From the NCBI GenBank assembly GCA_963663735.2, contig CAXXHN010000001.1:1984001-2048000 (forward strand): 64,000 bases of DNA, written 5' to 3'. This document shows positions 25,882-35,510 of this stretch, in pieces. The notes beneath the pieces are model-generated. The model saw only the letters and a list, made by a program, of their open reading frames with translations, searched no databases and had not been told where the DNA came from. Source of the DNA: G963663735 sp963663735. Its GTDB lineage: Bacteria > Acidobacteriota > UBA6911 > RPQK01 > JAPXNP01. The translations under genes were made by a program, and so were the position numbers. The number at the start of each line of letters is the position of its first letter. The first letter of the stretch is position 1.

Positions 25882-27351
25882 ATGAAGAAAATGCCACTTC
25901 TCATCCTGATGTTGATAGTCCTCGCCTCCTTTTCCTGTTCATCGGTTGAAAATGTGCAGGTACATTCGGATAAACCTTTTCCCAATATCGTGCTGATCAT
26001 GGCTGATGATATGGGGATTGGAGACCTGGGAGTTTATAATTCACAGACTAAGACAGCCACTCCACATCTGGACAGGCTGGCCTCTGAAGGAGTAATGTTC
26101 ACTGACGTTCACACTCCATCGGCAGTCTGTACTCCCACCAGGTATGGTCTGCTGACTGGTCGATATGCCTGGCGAACCATCCTGAAAAGCGGGGTGCTCT
26201 GGGGTTATTCTCCCTGCCTGATTGAACCCGAAAGAAGTACACTGGCTTCAATGCTTAAGAAAGCCGGATATAATACGGCAGGGGTAGGTAAATGGCACCT
26301 GGGCCTGGGTGAAGCTGAAAAGACAGATTATTCCAAACCGCTGGTTCCAGGACCTGTTACAGCCGGATTCGACTATTACTTCGGTATTCCAGCCTCTCTG
26401 GATATGGATCCATATCTCTACATACAGGACGACCATGCCGTGGAATTCCCTTCTGAACAGATAGCCGGGAGTAAGCCCCGGCGGCAGGATGGAGGTGGTT
26501 TCTGGAGAGCGGGGGGAATCGCTCCCGGATTCAGGCACGATGACGTATTGCAGACAATTACTGCCAAGGCTGTGGACAGGATCAGGTCCATGGCAGTTGA
26601 GGATGCCCCTTTTTTCCTGTATTTTCCCCTTACAGCACCCCATACACCCTGGCTTCCTTCCGGTGAGTTCAAGGGAAGGAGCAGCGCCGGATATTACGGG
26701 GATTTCTGTATGCAGGTTGATTACAGTGTAGGGCAGATTCTGGAAGCTCTGGAAGAAGTTGCCGGAGGAGAAGAAACCCTGGTTATTTTTACCAGTGACA
26801 ACGGATCTCACTGGCCGGTCAGCGATATTGAGAAGTACGGACACAGGGCTAACCTTTACTACAGGGGACAGAAGGCTGATATCTGGGACGGCGGGCACAG
26901 AGTGCCTTTCATAGCCAGGTGGCAGGGAATGATTACAGCAGGCGGAAGAGTTGATGAGATGCTTTGCCTTACCGATGTCTATGCAACCCTGGCGGCCCTG
27001 ACAGGGCAGGAACCAGGCAGTGCCGAAGCAGAGGACAGTTTCAGTTTTCTTCCGGTTTTAATGGGAGAGAAGGCAGATTCCCCGATAAGGGAATCAATAG
27101 TACATCATTCGATTGACGGTGTTTTTGCCGTAAGGAAAAGGGAGTGGAAGCTGGTCCAGGGGTTGGGTTCCGGAGGTTTTACTGAGCCTGCATCCATTGA
27201 TCCCGTAGAAGGGGGACCGAAAGGCCAGCTTTATAATATGGAAGAGGACCCTTCAGAGACCACTAATCTCTGGCTGGAGAAGCCGGAGATCGTGGGTGAA
27301 CTGACCACTCTCCTTGAGGAGACAAAAAGCAGGGGCAGTTCGAAGAAGTAG
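25882..27351 (+). CDS. Lipoprotein arylsulfatase-family enzyme (CxPxR type)
   Basis: A sulfatase that hydrolyses sulfate esters, probably of polysaccharides, in the periplasm or at the cell surface. It has a signal peptide ending near Cys19 (LASFSC), consistent with lipidation. Metal-binding ADDMG follows, then the formylglycine motif CTPTR at residues 83-87 (the cysteine is converted to formylglycine by a maturase). Further metal and substrate blocks are GKWHLG and TSDNGSHW. At 489 residues it is full length. The maturase is not in this window. It faces a second sulfatase convergently, with a hairpin between them. Confidence 0.9.
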   Translation: MKKMPLLILMLIVLASFSCSSVENVQVHSDKPFPNIVLIMADDMGIGDLGVYNSQTKTATPHLDRLASEGVMFTDVHTPSAVCTPTRYGLLTGRYAWRTILKSGVLWGYSPCLIEPERSTLASMLKKAGYNTAGVGKWHLGLGEAEKTDYSKPLVPGPVTAGFDYYFGIPASLDMDPYLYIQDDHAVEFPSEQIAGSKPRRQDGGGFWRAGGIAPGFRHDDVLQTITAKAVDRIRSMAVEDAPFFLYFPLTAPHTPWLPSGEFKGRSSAGYYGDFCMQVDYSVGQILEALEEVAGGEETLVIFTSDNGSHWPVSDIEKYGHRANLYYRGQKADIWDGGHRVPFIARWQGMITAGGRVDEMLCLTDVYATLAALTGQEPGSAEAEDSFSFLPVLMGEKADSPIRESIVHHSIDGVFAVRKREWKLVQGLGSGGFTEPASIDPVEGGPKGQLYNMEEDPSETTNLWLEKPEIVGELTTLLEETKSRGSSKK

Positions 27352-27373
27352 GGACAGTCCATGAACCGTCCCT
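27350..27373. terminator. Hairpin between convergent sulfatases
   Basis: AGGGAC (27350-27355) pairs with GTCCCT (27368-27373) around a 12-base loop in the 34-base gap between two convergent genes. There is no U-tract, so it may be a weak bidirectional terminator. Confidence 0.35.
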
Positions 27374-27384
27374 GCGCGGGGCAG

Positions 27385-28833
27385 CTATTTATCTTCCCAG
27401 GTAAGGTTGAGCTGGGCTCCTTTCAGGCGCTGCTCCAGCTGATCTTTCCCTGGGGCCAGGTTAAACCTGTGCTCATCCACTACTTTCCGGATTTCATCCA
27501 GAACTTCCGGGTGTGACCCCGAGATATTGTACTTTTCTGAAGGGTCTGCATCCAGGTTGTGCAGGCGGGGAGGATCCCAGGCAACTGGTTTGTCCTCTCC
27601 GTATCCTGACCTGGTGAGGAAATGAGCTTTGTAAGCCCCTTTTCTTACCGCCCACAGTTCGTTCCCCCGGTAATAAAACACCGTATCCCTGGGTCCTGGT
27701 GACCTGGTCGTAATGGTGTCGACCAGACTGCTTCCGTCCAGTTGCACTTCAGAAGGGATTTCCCCTCCGGCCATGCTCACGAAAGTCGGCAGCAGGTCCA
27801 TGGTAGTTCCGGGATCCATGATTACACCCGGCTCCACAATCCCGGGACCCCAGAATATTGTGGGAACCCTCATCCCTCCTTCCCACGTACTTCCTTTGCC
27901 GTAATAGAGAAGTCCAGCTGAACCACCCTGTTCGTCATAGGTTAGCCAGGGACCATTATCGCTGGTAAAGACAACCAGCGTATTCCGGTCCAGCTCCAGG
28001 TTTTTCAGGGTCTGGATAATCTGGCCGGCAGACCAGTCCAACTCCTCCATGACGTCTCCGTAGAGGCCCCTGCGGCTTATGTCCGTAAATCCGGTTGAGC
28101 GAAAAAGAGGAACATGGACCATGCTTTGGGCCAGATAAAGGAAAAAGGGTTCATCCCGGTGCTGTTTTATGAACGTAACAGCCTCTTCTGTATAACGTTT
28201 AGTCAGGGTATTTTGATCAGTAGGCCTTTCCAGGAGTGTCCTGTTTCGGTAAAGGGGCAGGTTCCAGTATTCCATTTTTGGTTCACGATAAACCTCTCTA
28301 CCCGGGGGGGAATCATTGACGCGATCCATATCATTGGAATAGGGAACACCAAAATAGTAATCAAATCCATGCTGATCAGGGTGAAACTGAGAAAGGTGCC
28401 CCAGGTGCCATTTGCCTATGGCTCCGGTAGAATATCCTATTTTTTTCAGGGCTTCAGCTATGGTTATTTCGCTGTCTGGAAGCCCACCGGCTGAATCGGG
28501 AAACAGCACTCTTCTCGTGCTGGAGCACATGCCGCTTCTGACTGGAAGCCTCCCGGTCAATAAAGCCGCCCGGCTGGGGGTACAGACGGAAGCCCCGGTG
28601 TAAAAACTGGTCCATCTCTGTCCCTCAAAGGCCATGCGATCCAGGTTAGGAGTGGCAATGGTAGGGTGTCCGAATGCTCCCAGGTCTCCATACCCCAGGT
28701 CATCACAGAAGATGACGATAAAATTAGGGGGCCTGGAGGAAGACACTTTTTGTTTGACTCCAGTGTCATGGCAGGAAAGGCTGGGAAGTAAAAGAACAAA
28801 CCAAACAACGAGGATTCTGTTGATAGATCTCAT
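27385..28833 (-). CDS. Lipoprotein sulfatase (CxPxR type)
   Basis: A second sulfatase, 482 residues. It has a signal sequence ending at Cys21 (LPSLSC), the CDDLGYGDLG metal-binding motif near residue 43, the formylglycine motif CTPSR at 84-88, GKWHLG and SDNGPW. It shares the family core with the convergent sulfatase at 25882 but is clearly a different paralogue, so the two may act on different sulfated positions. Substrate specificity cannot be read from sequence. The start at ATG 28833 follows a poor ribosome site. Its long loops and C-terminal DPSEKYNI segment are typical of bacterial secreted sulfatases. Confidence 0.9.
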   Translation of the reverse strand: MRSINRILVVWFVLLLPSLSCHDTGVKQKVSSSRPPNFIVIFCDDLGYGDLGAFGHPTIATPNLDRMAFEGQRWTSFYTGASVCTPSRAALLTGRLPVRSGMCSSTRRVLFPDSAGGLPDSEITIAEALKKIGYSTGAIGKWHLGHLSQFHPDQHGFDYYFGVPYSNDMDRVNDSPPGREVYREPKMEYWNLPLYRNRTLLERPTDQNTLTKRYTEEAVTFIKQHRDEPFFLYLAQSMVHVPLFRSTGFTDISRRGLYGDVMEELDWSAGQIIQTLKNLELDRNTLVVFTSDNGPWLTYDEQGGSAGLLYYGKGSTWEGGMRVPTIFWGPGIVEPGVIMDPGTTMDLLPTFVSMAGGEIPSEVQLDGSSLVDTITTRSPGPRDTVFYYRGNELWAVRKGAYKAHFLTRSGYGEDKPVAWDPPRLHNLDADPSEKYNISGSHPEVLDEIRKVVDEHRFNLAPGKDQLEQRLKGAQLNLTWEDK

Positions 28834-29053
28834 GTTTGCAGATCCTTTTCGGAAAATTGGATGTTTAAAATTTTTGATTACAGGGAGATTGTAATTAATG
28901 GCGGTTGCCTGGTAAAGGGTATTGTGAAAGATCAGCTGTCCACTGTGCCGATTGTGGACTGCGGGTTAATTCGCATTTAAATGCCGTCGTCGAGGGCAGC
29001 TCGGAGTGCCTTCGGGTTTATGGAAAAACAGTAGCTCTGTTCGGGTTATGAGA

Positions 29054-29479
29054 TCAGGAATCAAACAGGCTTTCAAAGGCATCCCTGGCGGAAGCAGGGG
29101 TATTGTTGTTCGATGAAGTGATTTTTTCAACGGTCGTCCGGATTTCAAAAAAATCGCATTTAGCCGGCAGGTCTTTGCGCGCAATTCTTTTCAGAATCTG
29201 CTGGGTGCATTCAAAACGCTGGGAAGGATCAAAATAGGCGCAGTGTTTACAGCTGTGGAGGAAAGCCTGGCATTTAGGACAGGCGCTTTGGAATTCAATG
29301 TCGTCAGAAGCAGCCCTGGGGATTTTTGCTCCGCAATTGGAACACCTGATTACCTGCTCCATCCCCGGCATACGGGGAGATCTAGGCCCTTCACTGAAGG
29401 TGCGGGGACCTCTGTTTTCGGAGCGTTCGTTCCGGGTATCGTTATCCTGGTAGCCGTCCTGGCGGTATTTTCTACTCAT
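29054..29479 (-). CDS. Zinc-ribbon protein of unknown function
   Basis: A 141-residue basic protein. The first 40 residues are low complexity, with many Arg, Ser and Pro, and look disordered. A zinc ribbon follows (CSNCGAKIP then CPKC), then a second cysteine set (HSCKHCAYFDP, ECTQ and CDFFE). The combination zinc ribbon plus FDPSQRFECTQ plus AKCDFFE occurs in conserved hypothetical proteins of several anaerobic phyla. A nucleic-acid-binding role is plausible but unproven. The neighbours are a sulfatase and a DnaC-like ATPase gene and do not help assign function. Confidence 0.6.
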   Translation of the reverse strand: MSRKYRQDGYQDNDTRNERSENRGPRTFSEGPRSPRMPGMEQVIRCSNCGAKIPRAASDDIEFQSACPKCQAFLHSCKHCAYFDPSQRFECTQQILKRIARKDLPAKCDFFEIRTTVEKITSSNNNTPASARDAFESLFDS

Positions 29480-29790
29480 TTGATAAAGCCCTACGGTAAA
29501 AGATTGGTGTTGGCAAGAAATTCTATTCGTGAAGTTTTCAGGAATAAATATAACCTAATTCTATGGCAGAAACCGGGAAGGAGCAAATTTTTTTACATAA
29601 TAGTTGCCGCAAATTAGGAAAAAGTTGAGTTTCCGAATGTGACGCTTAGCTTGATCCATGTTGTTCGCATGCCTTATTCCGGAGAATGCAGGGGGTGGTT
29701 TTACACAGACAGGCTATAATGAGCAAAGGTTATCTGGTATCTTATTGTGAGGGAAACCGGGTATTGTTCACCGGTTTGCCGAGGTGCAAA
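29480..29790. other. Intergenic region between divergent genes
   Basis: These 311 bases separate the minus-strand zinc-ribbon gene and the plus-strand DnaC-like gene and should hold both promoters. A TATAAT sequence at 29713-29718 could be a -10 element for the DnaC-like gene, but no good -35 is visible. No small RNA or repeat was recognised. Confidence 0.3.
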
Positions 29791-30780
29791 ATGGGAAAAA
29801 AAGAAGTAGTTCTGCCAGAATACAAATGTGCTTCCTGCCGTGATACCGGATGGGTGATAAATATTAAGGAGGGGGTTCGCAGGAGTGCCAGGTGTCCGGA
29901 ATGCGGCCTCAAAAAATTAAGGGCCAGACTGTTATCTGAAGCGGGTATTCCGGCAATTTATTCTGACCGGGATTTCAAGATGTTTTTGGCAGGAGACCCT
30001 TCACAGGCGGCAGGTGTCGCCAGGGTTGTTGAATTTATGGAAACCTACCCTCATGTGGAAAGGGGGCTGATTTTAGTTGGACCCTGCGGTGTAGGCAAAA
30101 CCCATCTTTCTGTTGCCCTTCTGAAAGCCCTGATTGAGGAGAAACAGGTAAACGGCCGGTTCGTGGATGAAGCAGAATTACTGAGCCGTCTTCAGCATTC
30201 CTACAATCCCGATACCCAGGAAACAGAAGAACGGATCCTGGAAAACCTGAAAAACGCGGATCTGCTGGTTTGGGACGACCTGGGAACAGGGCGCCCGACA
30301 GAATGGGCAAAAAGTAAAATCAGTGAGGTGATAAATCATCGCTATACACACTGCAAATGGACTGTCATGAGTTCCAATTACCCGATGCCCGGATCCGGAG
30401 GCAAATGGAAGCAGCTTAAAACAAGCGCGACTCTGGAGGAAAGAATCGGCACCCGTCTTTTTTCCAGGATAATGGAAATGTGCGAAGTTGTTGAAATAGA
30501 GGGTGTGGACGCCAGGATAGAGATTCATAAAGCCCGAATGGATTTCAAGGTTGGTAAAAACCAGGGTAAACTTTCATCGCTGATACCCGGAAACACATTA
30601 TTCTGCCCGAAGTGTTCCGGCCGAGCAATAATCATCCAGGATGAAGTCAGGTCAGTTGAAAAAGGTAAGGGTTCATGCATTGATGTCTCCGGTTCCTGTG
30701 GTTCCTGCAGAGCACTGTTCGGGGCCAGGTTCTACCTGCAGACAGGAGAATTAATTTTTCATGAAACTAAAACGACTTGA
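29791..30780 (+). CDS. DnaC/IstB-like AAA+ ATPase with zinc fingers at both ends
   Basis: A 329-residue ATPase resembling helicase-loader DnaC proteins. A zinc finger at the N-terminus (CASCRDTGW with CPEC) is followed by the AAA+ domain with Walker A GPCGVGKTH, Walker B DLLVWDDLG and a sensor-like SSNYPM. The C-terminus adds a second cysteine-rich zinc ribbon (CPKC, then CGSC) that ordinary DnaC lacks. I take ATG 29791 because GAGG at 29781-29784 lies six bases upstream; earlier ATGs at 29686 and 29719 have no ribosome site. It might load the replicative helicase. No transposase is adjacent, so it is not an IstB element. Confidence 0.75.
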   Translation: MGKKEVVLPEYKCASCRDTGWVINIKEGVRRSARCPECGLKKLRARLLSEAGIPAIYSDRDFKMFLAGDPSQAAGVARVVEFMETYPHVERGLILVGPCGVGKTHLSVALLKALIEEKQVNGRFVDEAELLSRLQHSYNPDTQETEERILENLKNADLLVWDDLGTGRPTEWAKSKISEVINHRYTHCKWTVMSSNYPMPGSGGKWKQLKTSATLEERIGTRLFSRIMEMCEVVEIEGVDARIEIHKARMDFKVGKNQGKLSSLIPGNTLFCPKCSGRAIIIQDEVRSVEKGKGSCIDVSGSCGSCRALFGARFYLQTGELIFHETKTT

Positions 30781-31198
30781 GATGCATCTTTAGAATATCC
30801 GTAAAGTTTGTTCAAGACTACCCAGTGATTATCCTTACTCGTGAAAGCAGTGTTTTTGCATTTACCTGTTTTTTGTTGGTAAGGGTATAATTGGAAGGAA
30901 CGGCCAAGGTGAGAGCAGGCGCGGGCATTAAATCCGCCTTGCGGAATATTGAGGTGTTATCGGGGGTAAGTTGTAACTGAGAGGTTGAAAGGGTAAGTGC
31001 CATCCCCCTCCTGCGCCTTGGGTCAGGCAGTATTACTTGATGGCAACCAGCTGTTTTCGTGGAGATGATGTCAGCTTTTTTCGATAAAGTTATGACATAT
31101 TATCTGGGTAGAGGCGGGAATAGAAAAACGGAAATTTATTAGATGTGGACTTTTATTAAATTTAGAACAGGTATGCGTTTATATTTTTTGGGGGCAAG
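30781..31198. other. Intergenic region with no recognisable gene
   Basis: In these 418 bases I see no open reading frame with family resemblance, no tRNA and no match to SRP, RNase P or 6S RNA signatures. The last 60 bases are AT-rich and end in the ribosome-site-like GGGGGC before the ATG at 31199. An undescribed small RNA cannot be excluded. Confidence 0.35.
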
Positions 31199-32458
31199 AT
31201 GAAAAAAATTGTTTATGTATTAATGATGATGACAATATTTCCCGCATGGGCTCTTGGGTCTTTAACTGAGGTTGCTTCCCGTAACCAGTTCAGTTCCCAG
31301 GCAATGCGGATAAATTTTGAGAATCTTACAACCGGAACCAAGGCTGCTGATCAACTGGCTAAATGGGGCGTCTCATTTCTGGATGGATCCCAGGGGTCTC
31401 CCACAGTTGAACAGGCTTATGAATGGGGGGTGCTTACAACGGTAATTGAGAATACTCCCCCAATTGGAGATTCTTCAAACAAACAGATGATCATTAATTT
31501 TTCCAATCCAGCGGTACAGGTTGGTTTTAATACCTACAACCTTGGGAGTTCTGGTGGGACTGTAACTCTGACTGCCTATGATGCGCAGAATGGATTAATT
31601 GGTACATTAATCAAAAATGGGGTTGATAACGCTGATTTTATTGCCGTCGCTTCCGGTGCCGGGCAGGGTATAAGCTCTTTACATATTTCCTATGGGACCA
31701 GTGTGGAGCCGGAGCAGATAGCGGACATGAGTATTGAACTGGCAGACAGGCCCCAGTTTATCAGTTATTTAGCCCAGTTTGCCGATGGTCCTATCCCAGG
31801 CACCGGAGCTTTGCAGACAACTCTTTTGATTACGAATTTAAGTGATTCAACTGCGACCGGTTCAATCGAGTTTTTCAAGAGCAACGGTTCTACGGAATCC
31901 GTGAATGTAAACGGCACTGTATCAGACAGTTTTGACCTGGAAATTCCTCCGTACAGTGCTAGAACCTTTTCAACTCCTGCCAGTTTAACAACCTTGGTTT
32001 TCGGGTACTCCAGGATAACTTCCAGTGTGCCTGTAGCAGCCGTCGGTATTTTCAGGACAGTTAATACTTCAGGCCAGATTATTTCAGAGGCGGGGCTTTC
32101 CCTGGAACAGGGGGCTTATACGTATGTTGGCGGAGTCAAACAGGAGCTTGCCAATGGTCTTAATAGCGGGATTGCTGTCGCCAATATCTCGGGCGGAGCC
32201 ATCAATGCCTCAATTGAACTGTACGATGAAGATGGCGACCTGATCAGTACCAATGTGGAGCTGCTTCAGCTGGAGGCAGGGGAGCACCGTGCGGTATACC
32301 TTCCCGAGATGTTCACACAGCTGGCAGGTCAGGATTTTTCTGGGACAATTCGAGTCGTGAGTTCAGGCAAGGTTGCCGGAGTCATATTAAGGAGTGCCAA
32401 CAGCGGAGCCGGGGATGTAGTAATTTCCAGCCTACCCTTTGGAACCATGGAAGAATAG
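31199..32458 (+). CDS. Secreted protein of unknown function, two beta-sandwich-like regions
   Basis: A 419-residue exported protein with an N-terminal signal peptide (cleavage likely after ALGS, residues about 18-21). The first half (residues 40-190) resembles the lectin- or anchor-like beta-sandwich modules seen in secreted proteins (NFENLTTGT, VGFNTYNLGSSGGTVTLTAYD). The second half repeats segments such as TTLLITNLSDSTATGSIEFF and GIAVANISGGAINASIELYDEDG, two related copies of one beta-rich unit. No catalytic motif or sorting tail (LPxTG or PEP-CTERM) is seen. It may be an extracellular adhesin or matrix protein. It is a stand-alone gene with large upstream spacing. Confidence 0.6.
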   Translation: MKKIVYVLMMMTIFPAWALGSLTEVASRNQFSSQAMRINFENLTTGTKAADQLAKWGVSFLDGSQGSPTVEQAYEWGVLTTVIENTPPIGDSSNKQMIINFSNPAVQVGFNTYNLGSSGGTVTLTAYDAQNGLIGTLIKNGVDNADFIAVASGAGQGISSLHISYGTSVEPEQIADMSIELADRPQFISYLAQFADGPIPGTGALQTTLLITNLSDSTATGSIEFFKSNGSTESVNVNGTVSDSFDLEIPPYSARTFSTPASLTTLVFGYSRITSSVPVAAVGIFRTVNTSGQIISEAGLSLEQGAYTYVGGVKQELANGLNSGIAVANISGGAINASIELYDEDGDLISTNVELLQLEAGEHRAVYLPEMFTQLAGQDFSGTIRVVSSGKVAGVILRSANSGAGDVVISSLPFGTMEE

Positions 32459-32616
32459 GATTTTTGATCCGAAAGGCGGATCAGCAAAAATGAGTTTGAC
32501 TCCAGCAAGGCCGGGCTTTCTCAGGCAGGGGAATCCCGGTCTTGCTGCATGGTGGAACGGGTCAATTTTAATCCCGGGATTTATCAAAAACACGCTTTGC
32601 GTTATAGAATATTTTT

Positions 32617-33894
32617 ATGGCTAATATATATCCGTTTAAAGGTTTTCGTTACAACAAGGCGGTTGTAGGTGATCTGTCGCTTGTTGTTACCCAGCCGTAC
32701 GATAAAATTTCTGAATCTCTGAACAAAGAATACCTCAAACGACATCCTGCCAATATTGTCAGGATTATCAAGAATTCAGATTACCTGGAGGCCGCGTCTT
32801 TATGGCATAGATGGATTCAAACAGGTACTTTGGTCCAGGATGGCAGACCCTGCCTGTACATCTATCGGCAAAACTGCCTGATCGATTCAGAGGTAATGGA
32901 ACGAACCGGTTTTATTGGACTTATTTCCCTGGATGATAATGACCTTGAAGCCAGTGAGCATGAAACCATACCGGACAAACCTCTTCTGGACAGGCTGAAG
33001 GTGATGCGTGCTACCGAGGCTAATGAAGGGTTGATTTTCACTCTTTATTCCGATAAGGAGATGCAGACCGACCGGATACTGGATGCAATTACAGGAGTAT
33101 TGGAGCCCGCTGTTGATGTTGTTGACGATTTTGGCGTACGCAACAGGGTTTGGTGTTTGTTTGACCAAAGAAAAATAAATGAGATTTGCGGATTATTGCG
33201 GGGGAAACAGATTTATGTCGCGGAGGGAAACCAATGGTTCCAGGCATCTGTGCTTTACAACAGGGAATGCATCGAAAAAGACTGGAGTCCGGGAGCCGAG
33301 GAATCATTCGATAAACGTATGATTGCCGCTTTCAATATGGAGAGCCCTGGAATAAATATCCTGCCTGCTCACTGGGCGGTCAGAACTCTGCCTGATCCTC
33401 TTGTTGAAGAGATTCCTGAAAAAGCCGGAATCTGGTTTAAGGTTGTAAAGATGGAAAACCTGCGGCGGCTTGAGGAAAGGATGGCTGAACAGGAACATTG
33501 TTTCGGGATGGCGGTTGGAAAGGAAACGTTGTTTTACTCGCTGGAATTGAAGGAAGAAGCTTTGAAAGATCCTGGTTTTATGCCTGATGCCCAGGGTAAA
33601 GTAAGGGATCTTGACCTGACGATCCTTCATAGAGGTATTTTTGATTCCATTCTGGGAATTGACAGGGGGAAGGTTGCTTCCGGGGATTATGTCAACCTTT
33701 TTCAGAGTAGCAATGAACTTATTGAGACCTTGAAAAACGGTATAAATCAGTTGGGTTTCCTGGTCAGGCCGACCACCATGGAAAAAGTTAGGGAAGTGCC
33801 TACTGCTGGAGCGCAAATGCCTCAGGATTCAATAGGCTTTTTTCCTAAGTTGCTGACAGGGCTGGTGATGATGAAAATGGAAATAGAAAAATGA
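32617..33894 (+). CDS. DUF1015 family protein
   Basis: A 425-residue cytoplasmic protein of the DUF1015 family, which is widespread and uncharacterised. Typical features are the N-terminal YPFKGFRYN, VVTQPYDKIS, HPANIVRIIK and GLIFTLYSDKEMQT. The C-terminal region contains RDLDLTILHRGIFDSILGI, common to the family. Many genomes carry the gene near amino-acid or serine metabolism genes, but no enzymatic activity is settled. Its stop overlaps the next gene by four bases (ATGA), so the two are probably translated together and functionally linked. Confidence 0.8.
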   Translation: MANIYPFKGFRYNKAVVGDLSLVVTQPYDKISESLNKEYLKRHPANIVRIIKNSDYLEAASLWHRWIQTGTLVQDGRPCLYIYRQNCLIDSEVMERTGFIGLISLDDNDLEASEHETIPDKPLLDRLKVMRATEANEGLIFTLYSDKEMQTDRILDAITGVLEPAVDVVDDFGVRNRVWCLFDQRKINEICGLLRGKQIYVAEGNQWFQASVLYNRECIEKDWSPGAEESFDKRMIAAFNMESPGINILPAHWAVRTLPDPLVEEIPEKAGIWFKVVKMENLRRLEERMAEQEHCFGMAVGKETLFYSLELKEEALKDPGFMPDAQGKVRDLDLTILHRGIFDSILGIDRGKVASGDYVNLFQSSNELIETLKNGINQLGFLVRPTTMEKVREVPTAGAQMPQDSIGFFPKLLTGLVMMKMEIEK

Positions 33895-34658
33895 TACCTA
33901 TCCGCGGAATAGTTTTGGCTTTGGCAATCCTCTGGCCTTCCGTTCTGGGGCAGCCCAGACTGATAGTCCCAGAACCCGATTGTTATCTTCCGGGAGACAG
34001 GATTGATTCCGCTGTTTATGTATATGATTTTGCGGGCCGGAAGGTAGAGTTGACTGGGCTTTTTGGTTCAGGCGACAAGGTTATTGTTCTGAGTCTGTTC
34101 GGTGGTGCCGCTGATATTCTTAATGACATTAACCGGAGAGGAAATCTCTGGTGTGAAGATTCCTTTGACGACATGGCTGTTCAAAGGGCTCTGATTTCCT
34201 ATTTTGATGGACAGCCTGTCCGTTTTATTGCCATAGCAATTCCGGCTGTGCTTTCTCCAGGGATAGGAGGGGCCGATAACCTGTTCCTTTCTGCCATGCG
34301 GGATGACGAAGTTTTTATTGAAAAATTTTCGGGATTCAGAGCAAATACTGAAAAGGAAAAGGTTTCAACCTTGCTGCCATTCAAGGAAATATTTTACGAC
34401 CCCAGGGGCAGGCTCATTCTGGGAGAGAAAGATCTTGGAAAAGTTGCCCCTGGATATGGGCAGGTCTACGATTGGCAGGGAAAGTTCAAATGGCACCTGG
34501 ATCCCAGGACCTACGGACTGCCTGCGATATGGGTGCTGAAAGGGGATGGAACCGTGGCTTGTGAGCCGTTCTGGGGCAATGACTATGATTCCAGCCCGCC
34601 GCAGATAAACTATGGATTTGAAGATCTGAAGCAAGCAGTCGAAACGCTTTTGAATTAG
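33891..34658 (+). CDS. Exported thioredoxin-fold-like protein of unknown function
   Basis: A 255-residue protein with an N-terminal signal peptide (LALAILWPSVLGQ). The order of segments YVYDFAGRKVELTGLFGSGDKVIVLSLFGG, RFIAIAIPAV, IFYDPRGRLILGEKDLGKVAPGYGQVYDW and LPAIWVLKGDGTV recalls the thioredoxin/peroxiredoxin fold, with a strand-helix-strand core and a late cis-proline-like LPAIWV. There is no CxxC motif, so a redox role is doubtful. It overlaps the DUF1015 gene by four bases. Family membership is not recognised with confidence. Confidence 0.5.
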   Translation: MIPIRGIVLALAILWPSVLGQPRLIVPEPDCYLPGDRIDSAVYVYDFAGRKVELTGLFGSGDKVIVLSLFGGAADILNDINRRGNLWCEDSFDDMAVQRALISYFDGQPVRFIAIAIPAVLSPGIGGADNLFLSAMRDDEVFIEKFSGFRANTEKEKVSTLLPFKEIFYDPRGRLILGEKDLGKVAPGYGQVYDWQGKFKWHLDPRTYGLPAIWVLKGDGTVACEPFWGNDYDSSPPQINYGFEDLKQAVETLLN

Positions 34659-34666
34659 ATCGGGAA

Positions 34667-35344
34667 TTACCGGGGATGGATGGCAGGGGGTGCCTCTCCC
34701 AGGTTGCTTTTTGTCTCCCCTTCCTCATTTTCCTCTTCAGGTTCAGGGGGAATTGGGAGTTCCAGGAGTCGGAAACTCCTGTAAAATTCATTGATCTTGT
34801 CCATACAGGAAGCTACATCTCCCAAGCCTATCAGAAGAAGGCTGCGGCGCCCTCCTGCTATAAAGGCAATATGCCAGTCCACTATTTCATCCTCGCGCAG
34901 GCCAACGCCCTCCGCGTAATACTGAAGAGTATCGTTAACTTTTATCTTTGGGTGTTCCTCCCGGACCTCCGGCTGATCAATGAAATTTGAGAGTTCTTCT
35001 TCCAGGGGACCAAAAAACTGTTCCACAACCTGCAGTGAGGAGAGCGTTACCATCAGAGTCATGGTCCGTTCGCTGTTAACCACAGTGAGGAAGCCGTTGT
35101 GAATCTCCAGAATCAAGCCTTCAGGTATGTCCATCTCGAGCCCGGCCTCACGATATGCAACGGTACTGCCCATAGCAGCGGAAGTAACCAGGCATAGTAA
35201 GAGCAGGACAAGAAAAAAATCTAATATGTTTTTCCTTTCGATTCCTGGACACGTCGATTTTTTAAAGTACCCTATCCATCTCTGCATGATCAGGTAAACC
35301 ATACCACTGAAGAGCGTTGGTATCAAATAAATATTGCAGATCAT
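34667..35344 (-). CDS. Exported hypothetical protein with acidic tail
   Basis: A protein of up to 225 residues. A hydrophobic segment near residues 42-60 (DFFLVLLLLCLVTSAAMG) looks like a signal peptide or anchor, so the true start is probably downstream of ATG 35344, although no good alternative with a ribosome site was found. The mature part has alternating strands (GLEMDIPEGLILEIHNGFLTV, MTLMVTLSSLQVVEQFF), and the tail is rich in Glu and Pro (PEPEEENEEGE). I recognise no family. It converges with the gene at 33891, nine bases from its stop. Confidence 0.5.
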   Translation of the reverse strand: MICNIYLIPTLFSGMVYLIMQRWIGYFKKSTCPGIERKNILDFFLVLLLLCLVTSAAMGSTVAYREAGLEMDIPEGLILEIHNGFLTVVNSERTMTLMVTLSSLQVVEQFFGPLEEELSNFIDQPEVREEHPKIKVNDTLQYYAEGVGLREDEIVDWHIAFIAGGRRSLLLIGLGDVASCMDKINEFYRSFRLLELPIPPEPEEENEEGETKSNLGEAPPAIHPR

Positions 35345-35510
35345 CGGCCATCAGGAAATGCGGCCAGACTGTTTTTACGATTCTTGGCTCAAGCTGCAGG
35401 ATGCTGACCCTTCCAGACTGATCCCGCATCGCCCTGGCTGATGACTGGAGTCATGAATTGAAGTAGAATCAGAACAAGACATTTGAATTTGTATCTCAAC
35501 CTGGAGAAGC

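Noticed and set aside
26248..26898. A 216-codon minus-strand frame inside the sulfatase gene
   Set aside because: The sulfatase frame has the full set of motifs; this one has none.
29791..30780. The DnaC-like gene as an IstB transposition helper
   Set aside because: There is no IstA transposase, no terminal inverted repeats and no sign of an insertion sequence.
30781..31198. A possible SRP or 6S RNA gene
   Set aside because: The conserved SRP core and the 6S-type fold were not found, so no RNA gene is called.
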